The notes beneath the pieces were generated by a model. It worked only from the letters and a program-made list of their open reading frames with translations. It was not told the origin of the DNA and made no database searches. Both the position numbers and the translations under genes were made by a program. A stretch of 64,000 nt of DNA from Ligustrum vulgare (Eukaryota; Streptophyta; Magnoliopsida; Lamiales; Oleaceae). Of the stretch, positions 56,701 through 64,000 are shown one piece after another. The stretch is taken from NCBI GenBank assembly GCA_963555705.1, contig OY743189.1, positions 4,605,501 to 4,669,500 on the forward strand. Reading direction: 5' to 3'. Each line of letters opens with the position of its first letter. The stretch's first letter is position 1.

Positions 56701-58174
56701 ACGAACTGGGCACATACAGTAATTTGAAGGATGATGGAGCACAAGATATTGAAAACTCAACTAAAAAACTAACGAAGGTTATCAAGTTCGAGAAAGAATA
56801 GTGATGAGTTATTACCTCATCATGGAAATTATAACTATTTTCTATATTTTGGCTATGTTTTTATTACAAGTCTTATTTTGGCTATGTTATGTTTAATCTT
56901 TGGATGTCAGTAGCACAATGTTTTGGACTATGGATGGAATCGTATTTTGATTAGGGATTACCCTAACTTTAGTACCTTATGGGTTATGCTCAATTTTCTT
57001 TCTACCATTTTTACACTACTTGACATGACGATATATTCTTCAAAACATTGCTAACAAAAGATATGGAGAAAAAATGAAAAACTTGATATCTTCCATAACA
57101 ATATCAATTCAGATATTAAGTTATCAAGAAACATTTTTTGTTATCAGTATTACAGAAGCGAATAGCATTTTACTGTTATTTTAGTATGAATATGTTATTT
57201 TAAAAAAAAAATGTTTTAAATATTTAATGACGGAAACGGGGCGGGTCTCCCCGACCTGTGCCCCGCCCTGCGAATTTCGGGGCAGGACAGGTTCGGGTCA
57301 CCCTCGTCGCCTCGTTTAATTTATTTTTTTTCAATATATTTTTTATTTTTCCTTATTTATTTTTATTATTTAATTTAGTAACCACCTTCAAACCATTTAC
57401 TTTTTCTGTATTCAAATATCTTTAAAACAATAAAAAGTCAAAGGTCAAAATTTAACGATAAATCAAATATAGTCAATTTGATCAAGCAAAGCATAGACGG
57501 GAATCTCAGCAGGGGATAACTTTAACCTTTGTTGGAAAAGCCCTTCTAAGTTCTAATGTTAGTTTGGCGTTTCCAAACATATTGGATGGCTTTCCTCATT
57601 TTCATACAATCCAAATTGCCTCAAATGATGCCAAAGATTTTCTGCACAAGTTGAAGACCACAAGAAAGTCAGAGATACCAGGTAAGAATTAAAAAAGTAT
57701 TAAAAAACAACCGAAAAGAAAAGAAAAAATTGCTCAAGTTAAAGCTAGCTATGTAAGAATAAGAATTACTGAAGATAAAATGTTGAAAACCGTACCTTCT
57801 GTGATTTTACCATGAGAAAAATAGTCCTTAAACTTAACTCTTCAATTTATTGATTGCTTTATAGATGTTTTGTTTTTCAGCTTATGGCATCACAACATCA
57901 CCATCGATATTGAGGGCAACAACATACAAAAGCTTTATTGAAATATTATAAAATTTTGAAAATTATATAATTTCACAATTACGAAAGCGACTGGATAGTT
58001 GCAAATTGTATGGCAACGTTAAACATTCCAGAAAAAAAATTAAAACTTTTTCGGTCAATTTAAAGCATGGAATTCACAATTTCAAAAGTATACCACGTCA
58101 CCCCATTAGCACTATAAAATTCTAAAGGAGATGTGAAAAACTGAGGGAAAAATTATATAGAGGGTTGCATTTGT
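56701..58174. other. Intergenic DNA between two pseudogenes
   Basis: AT-rich. A GC-rich island at about 57,234-57,313 (GGGGCGGGTCTCCCCGACC and similar) resembles the ends of hAT-like MITEs such as the one at 16.5-17.4 kb, but no second terminus was found. A coding-looking segment near 57,540-57,680 (plus strand, ending at a GTAAGA donor-like site) could not be assigned. Confidence 0.4.
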
Positions 58175-58867
58175 AGTACCGTTTGGCAAACTTTTCCATG
58201 ATGCAGTCAATCTTCTGTGCCTTCCAGGCAGCCTAAATCCCTATAGAAAGGCCCTGATAGCCTCGTCAAACTCCATATCTTGGAACTCAAAGGAATCCAC
58301 GTATGCATGCATCACTCTCAGTACTAAATCTTCCCTTTCACCCAAGTAGGCACCAATTAATCAGACTTTTATTCAAACCAGATGCATTTTTAAGGAAAGC
58401 TGCTATCTCTTCTGGCGAGTTCCCCGCCTTATTTGCATTAATCAGGAATTCAATACCTTTCTTAGGTTTGCAGTTGAAGAGAGAGATGCCTTCCTGCCAT
58501 GAATATCATATTAGATTCCACTTATCATCCATTGAAATGTAGTCATGCTACATTGTTGCATTATAATGGACAAATTATTTTTTAGTTCACCTGAAGTTCA
58601 AGCTTGTAAGCACAACACTGCTCAATTGTTGAAACGCCAGAAACTTCGCTGGAGGCTTCAGATTGAGTGTCTGATGCTTCAATAGGATCATCTGCATTGC
58701 GATTCACCAAAGTGATACTTCCAGGTTCAATGTTGTTGTCTGCATCCTCGTATTTCTTTAAAGAGCGAGGATCTGGAATTTGCAATTGTTTATTCATCTG
58801 AAGCAACCAAGCATTTCATAGCTTCTACCTTCATGGTAGCATCTTGAGGCAACTGTACCAGGTGGGG
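58175..58867 (-). pseudogene. Fragment of a BIG-type ARF-GEF (start of the Sec7 domain)
   Basis: On the minus strand, exon A (58867-58591) encodes LPQDATMKVEAMKCLVAS, then after a small deletion MNKQLQIPDP, SEASSEVSGVSTIEQ and AYKLELQ. A GT-AG intron (58590-58494) follows. Exon B (from 58493) encodes EGISLFNCKPKKGIEFLIN, NSPEEIAAFLKNASGL, then in a shifted frame AYLGEREDL, MHAYVDSFEFQDMEFDEAI and IMEKFAKR. This matches plant BIG (brefeldin-A-inhibited) guanine nucleotide exchange factors, which activate ARF GTPases on the trans-Golgi. Defects: the short deletion, a 4-base insertion in exon B, a TAG where Gln is expected, and a one-base deletion in the LPGEAQ region. The 5' side is cut exactly at 58,867 by the LTR element. 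Introns show it is a genomic, not retroposed, copy. Confidence 0.85.
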
Positions 58868-61137
58868 TGTCACGACCCGTCCCAGATCACCATACTGGAC
58901 CTGAAACGTGACGTGCGCCGATGGCAGATTCCAACTAGATGTTGGACCCACCACCAAGGCAACCTTGAATTTTCTTATCTTTCATATTCACCTTTTAAAT
59001 AAATTTGATCCCATAAGAATTAATAAAAATCTTGGACAGAATCTCCTCTATAATTTTGACTTAACCAACCTATAAAACAATGACAAATCCTCAAACATGC
59101 AATCATAAATAATTATATCACTTTCCAAATCTTCCAAGCAAGATATTTGACATAATAAAATAACCACGATTCTTAATCCACTTCTTTACATATATACAAT
59201 CCATAATACATCATCACCAAACACATTCCTGACAAAGTATATAACTTATATAGAATAACTGCATAACCCAATGCATCTTCCCAGAATATGTCTCCTAAGA
59301 GCTTACCAATGTAACTCCTACAAATGACAATGTTACAAAGCTCCTCGAGAGCTGCAAAGGCTCCTTCGATGCTGCTGAAACTCTTATTTTTCTTCCTATA
59401 CTGTAAAGGTGGGGAAAAACATGAGCTTGTGACCGAGTGAAATTTCTGAAATAAAAGTATTTTATAAATCATTTCTGAAAACATAATTTATTTCATAAGC
59501 TTTTGTCACTTTAAATCAAATCATACATGCTAAGAATAATCATAAAGATCGTGGAATAATCATCTGTAGCATAACTGATAAACTGTAATACATAAAAAAA
59601 ATCACACCAAAGGTACCCTACTAAATCATCTGAAATCTGCATCTAGTCATATGCGCGTATACTACTGAGCACCTCCGTACCCGGTCCAAAGCCCCTCTGG
59701 GTACAAAAGTGGGTCTCAAAGACCTCTTATATACACCCTTACACACGGGCCATAAGCCCCCTCCGTGCATAAGAGTGGATCTTAAGATCATCTGAACACG
59801 GGCCATAGGCCCCCCTCCGTGACAGAGCCTTAAGATCACCAATAATATCCGCTAGTACACGGGCCCAAAGCCCCCTCCGTGCACTAACACAAGAACAAAT
59901 AACCACATCGGGTACTTCTGGTGGTTTTGAAATCATACATGCTCAACTTGATTAATCATGCTCGTAAAAATGGTATTAGAACCATCATGCTTAAACAAAC
60001 GTAATTATAAAAAATTTATTGTAATAGCCATGCTAAAAGTCATTGCTTTCAAAATCATTTGTAACTTAAAGAGAATCAATGTAATAGAAAACTTGAATAA
60101 CGTAAATTCTTTTAAGTTTTCTCCACTCACAAAATAACTGACCGTCCACTAGCTTGACCGATATATAACGCCAACTTCTTCGTCACCTCCTGAGATAAAA
60201 TAAAATTTTCACATCAACATTTAAAATCACCTTAATAGATAATATAACAAAAGAGCCTCATTCTTGAATTAACTTATTCAACTTGTTTTCTCATATTACA
60301 CCATACTTACCCTTTTTACTTAGGAACACAAAATCACCTCTAAAGACTAATTAAGTTCTAATATCACTTAAGATTCAAAATTAGAGCCACATTTATCTAA
60401 ATCCCAATTTTCCATTTTTACAAGCTTACTAGTTTATTTACCCCTCTTCATAACTAAACCAACATTCTTTACCAACACCAACAAATCCATTTCTAGCACA
60501 AAACAAACCAAAATACAAGTTTATCTCAATTTAATCACTAGTTTAACCCAATGGCATAAAACCCTAATATTTAATACCAAGCATTTATTTCACTAAACTT
60601 AACTATATAACTAGAATCACCAAAATCATCATTCTCACATTCATATATAACTCACATTTAAACTATAAATCATAAGCCCTAATTTTACACATTATTGAAC
60701 AATAAATATTTTATCACTTAACTCTTAATGTTAGGAAAATATGGTAGTATAAACCCAAAACAATAGGCACTTGAGTTGGACAAACTTTTTCTCCTCCTTT
60801 CTTTCTTCCTTTCCTCTTTTTTTTTTTTTTTTTTCTCTTTTCTCTTTTCTTTCTCCCAAAACTTCCTGCGTCTCCATCCTATGTTTTTCCTTTTTTGTTT
60901 GGAAATTGGTTGATATTATAATATAATAATGGTATATTCTTTAAATTTTGCCAAAAAGGTCCCCAACTCTTATTTCCTTGATTTAATAAAATCCTCAACT
61001 TATATAAATTTTAGAAAAATAACCCCAACAAATAAAATAATATAATTTGGTCCTAATTATACTTTGACTTAACTATTCCATATATGACTTTGACTAGTAA
61101 AAGTTTGACTAATAAAAGTAATAATTGGGTTGTTACA
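58868..61137 (-). repeat. 3' LTR of a minus-strand Del/Tekay-like element, 2,270 bp
   Basis: Plus-strand ends are TGTCACGACCCG and GGGTTGTTACA, so on the minus strand it starts TGTAACAACCC and ends CGTGACA. The first 930 bases match 63,051-64,000 with roughly 3% difference by eye. It includes hairpin repeats at about 59,665-59,890 and a CT-rich/poly-T block near 60,800. The candidate outer target duplication is TGGGG (58863-58867); its partner lies beyond the window. Confidence 0.88.
59665..59890. repeat. Tandem hairpin repeats (CACGGGCC...CCCCCTCCGTG)
   Basis: Four diverged units of about 60-70 bases carry a self-complementary core such as CACGGGCCATAAGCCCCC followed by TCCGTG; the first unit has ACCCGGTCC...CTCTGGGT instead. 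The same units start again at about 63,855 in the second LTR. Confidence 0.75.
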
Positions 61138-63050
61138 CTGTTACCTCCTTCAAAGAATTTCGTCCTCGAAATTCACTTTGTTAAGCTATGATCATATGAA
61201 TATATTCAATACTTATACAATTCACTTGTCCATATTACCTTTTCATTAAATAATTTCTCCAAGATCCTTTCAATGGACATAGATCTCAATCTTTCCTATT
61301 TTGCCTCGATCCTTAAAAATCAAACTCTTATCAACTATTTTAAGTTGGACTTTCTTTAACAATGCTAACGAACTTAGGACATGGTTTAATCTTGATTCCT
61401 CCTTACTAAGCCTTATCATTAATAATTACATTCTTTGATCACCAAATAAGCCCTTTGCTATCTCATTAATAACATTAAAACCTAGGCTTTAAATATCGTC
61501 ATAAGGGTCGGATATGGCATTCTCAGTTTTCCAGTTTGCCAAACTTAAGAAAACTCAATAATTCCCAATTTGAAGTACAAGATACCACTTTCAATGTTCT
61601 CCAAGATTTCACTTTTTGCATATCTCATAGCAAATAAATCGTAATCAAAATAGATACTTTACTCATATCTAAAGTACAACCGACAATAAGTAACCAAAAC
61701 TGCATCACCCAAAAATTTCAAATAAATTCCTCTTATCTTATAACTAGAAATGGAGCTTCTCAATCATAAGTCATATTTCACAATTACCCAACAAATGATT
61801 AAGAGAAGATTAATTAGCTTAATAACTGAAATATATCATCACACTAATCACTATTCTTCTATAGAACAATCATATCATTACTTAACTTTCTATTACTATA
61901 TTATGTAATAACCATATCACATGTCACTTATTATCATATCATGTAACCTCAATAATTAATCATATCAATTTCCTTAATATCATAAAATAATACTCATCAT
62001 ATTTATCTCATGTACTATCATACCTCAAATCTACCACAATATTTCATATACTAATATCTCAACCTCAATAAATCTTCCATTATGTTCAAACAATCTTCTA
62101 TCACGATATTCTAGTATCATATATAACATCAAAATGAATGATTAACATACATCAATCCTTTATTCTAATCACGAGGAAATCTTAATAAAATTCCATAGTA
62201 ATGTACCTTCATTTCTTTGGAGTGTACCGTACATGTGCAATAAGCAGATTCACTTAATGGTAATCGGGACATTTGAATACAAATTCTACCTTGTCCTTCA
62301 CCACACCCAATCATCACTTAATGTCCTATCACACAGATGAATATAAATGGTTCTGCGGATCTTATTCTTAAATCTCTTTCCTCAGCTTTGCATTATTGAG
62401 AAGAAACAGTCTTTTCTCCATATTCTCAATTTTAATAAATGTCCATCTTATCCACTATAAATAAATTCAACATTTCCCAGTTATAATAACTGACATTTCC
62501 CCCCAAATAATCATATATCATACAAATAATCAAATCTATAACACATATCATCCACCATATACCATGTAAAAATAATTTTTCATAAAATTCCAACGATACT
62601 AGAATCATTTATCTTCTTTATTCAATCATTGTTCTCTCTTGTAATTGTCACCATCTAGGCATATATCCAAAAATTAACCAATATTTATCCTTGAAAAAAT
62701 ATATATACAACATAACCCAAGATGTATACAAGACATTTCCTACAAATACATGCAAAAACCCCATAAATGGTCATAGAACAACTAATTCATTTCGAAACCC
62801 AAATATATCATTACACAATCAAATATATACTTATAACATTCTCATCTAGTTACATAATTGTTGGCATACCACATGACCTCAAATATTTAATCTCACAGAT
62901 TCTAATATGATCACAAAAATGATTATATTCTTAAATTTATCATATCTCCCTTTTGAACATCCCAAAAAATCAAAATTGCATATCCAATTATTTCCAAGCT
63001 CCTCCCCTTCATATTTTACCTCTCCCAACTTAACCATGCTCTGATACCAT
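61138..63050 (-). mobile_element. Non-coding interior of the minus-strand LTR element
   Basis: Only 1.9 kb lies between the LTRs, with no frame of 60 codons or more and no gag or pol similarity. The signals needed for reverse transcription remain: a PBS at 63037-63048 and, beside the 3' LTR, minus-strand GAAGGAGGTAACAG as a polypurine-like tract. GAATTTCGTCCTCGAAATTC (61155-61174) is the motif I recall just before the 3' LTR of autonomous Del/Tekay elements. This fits a non-autonomous (LARD-like) derivative mobilised by relatives. Confidence 0.75.
63037..63048 (-). other. Primer-binding site (initiator Met-tRNA) of the minus-strand element
   Basis: Minus-strand TGGTATCAGAGC lies two bases from the 5' LTR at 63,051, complementary to initiator Met-tRNA. 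Confidence 0.88.
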
Positions 63051-64000
63051 TTGTCACGACCCGTCCCAGATCACCATACTGGACCTGAAACGTGACGTGC
63101 GCCGATGGCAGGTGCCAACTAGATGTTGGACCCACCACCAATGCAACCTTGAATTTTCTTATATTTCATATTCACCTTTTAAATAAATTTGATCCCATAA
63201 GAATTAATAAAAATTTTGAACAGAATCTCCCCTACAATTTTGACTTAACCAACCTATAAAACAATGACAAATCCTCAAACATGCAATCATAAATAATTAT
63301 ATCACTTTCCAAATCTTCCAAGCAAGATATCTGACATAATAAAATAACCAAAATTCTTAATCCACTTCTTTACATGTATACAATCCATAATACATCATCA
63401 CAAACACATTCCTGACAAAGTATATAACTTATATAGAATAACTGCATAACCCAATGCATCTTCCTAGAATATGTCTCCTAAGAGCTTACCAATGTAACTC
63501 CTACAAATGACAATGTTACAAAGCTCCTCGAGAGCTGCAAAGGCTCATTCGATGCTGCTGAAACTCTTATTTTTCTTCCTATACTGTAAAGGTTGGGAAA
63601 AACATGAGCTTGTGACCCAGTGAGTGGAATTTCTGAAATAAAAGTATTTTATAAATCATTTCTGAAAACATAATTTATTTCATAAGCTTTTGTCACTTTA
63701 AATCAAATCATACATGCTAAGAATAATCATAAAGATTGTGGAATAATCATCTGTAGTATAACTGATAAACTGTAATACATAAGAAAATCACACCAAAGGT
63801 ACCCAACTAAATCATCTGAAATCTGCATCTAGTCATATGTGCGTATACTACTGAGCACCTCCGTACCCGGCCCAAAGCCCCTCTGGGTACAAAAGTGGGT
63901 CCCAAAGACCTCTTATATACACCCTTACACACGGGCCATAAGCCCCCTCCGTGCATAAGAGTGGATCTTAAGATCATCTGAACACGGGCCATAGGCCCCC
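63051..64000 (-). repeat. 5' LTR of the minus-strand element, cut by the window end
   Basis: It repeats 58,868-59,810 nearly base for base, from TGTCACGACCCGTCC to the hairpin units; about 950 of an expected 2,270 bases are visible. Confidence 0.88.

Overview
This window looks like a transposon-rich stretch of a dicot plant nuclear genome. The evidence is long LTR retrotransposons with plant-type primer-binding sites (complementary to initiator Met-tRNA and to Asp-tRNA), hAT and Stowaway-like DNA elements, Helitron remnants, AT-rich intergenic DNA, and plant gene fragments with GT-AG introns (a MIKC*-like MADS-box gene, an RPA1-like gene, a BIG-type ARF-GEF). I cannot name the species. No prokaryotic genes, CRISPR arrays, or tRNA or rRNA genes were recognised.

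Layout. 1-0.4 kb: an LTR-derived repeat that recurs in inverted orientation near 51 kb. 1.20-1.97 kb: a non-autonomous hAT element. 2.01-7.92 kb: a complete young Copia retrotransposon (minus strand) with two nonsense codons in gag-pol. 8-16.5 kb: layers of old LTR DNA, including a solo LTR at 14.07-15.60 kb. 16.54-17.44 kb: a second hAT-type element. 17.77-18.62 kb: a Helitron 3' end, cut by an Asp-PBS (Athila/Tat-like) LTR element from 18.62 kb. 22.4-26.2 kb: a decayed Helitron Rep/helicase gene (minus). 29.57-36.54 kb: a complete Ty3/Gypsy chromovirus-like element. 36.64-38.25 kb: a solo LTR. 42.99-46.21 kb: a multi-exon MADS-box gene with a nonsense codon at position 5. 46.8-48.1 kb: a Stowaway-like MITE piece and a truncated Copia pol. 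48.6-50.2 kb: an inverted copy of the Athila/Tat-like LTR. 50.43-56.7 kb: an RPA1-like pseudogene whose first exon is split by a 2.9 kb solo LTR. 58.18-58.87 kb: a Sec7-region fragment of a BIG-type ARF-GEF. 58.87-64 kb: a minus-strand LTR element with a non-coding 1.9 kb interior, running off the window.

Few genes act together here; the window mainly records nested insertion and decay. Five LTR-type insertions have both borders supported by target-site duplications (AAGTG, TTGAC, CTAAG, GCGCT, ATGGG), and three of them are solo LTRs. The least expected signal is that several unrelated LTR-type repeats each carry a local cluster of short CG-containing palindromes or hairpins: TTACGGCCGTAA in two LTR families, TGTATCGATACA near 10 kb, GCGATCGC near 16 kb, and CACGGGCC...CCGTG hairpins near 59.7 kb. 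In the Gypsy element the first such palindrome also supplies the stop codon of pol. I saw no convincing evidence of a new gene system beyond this.
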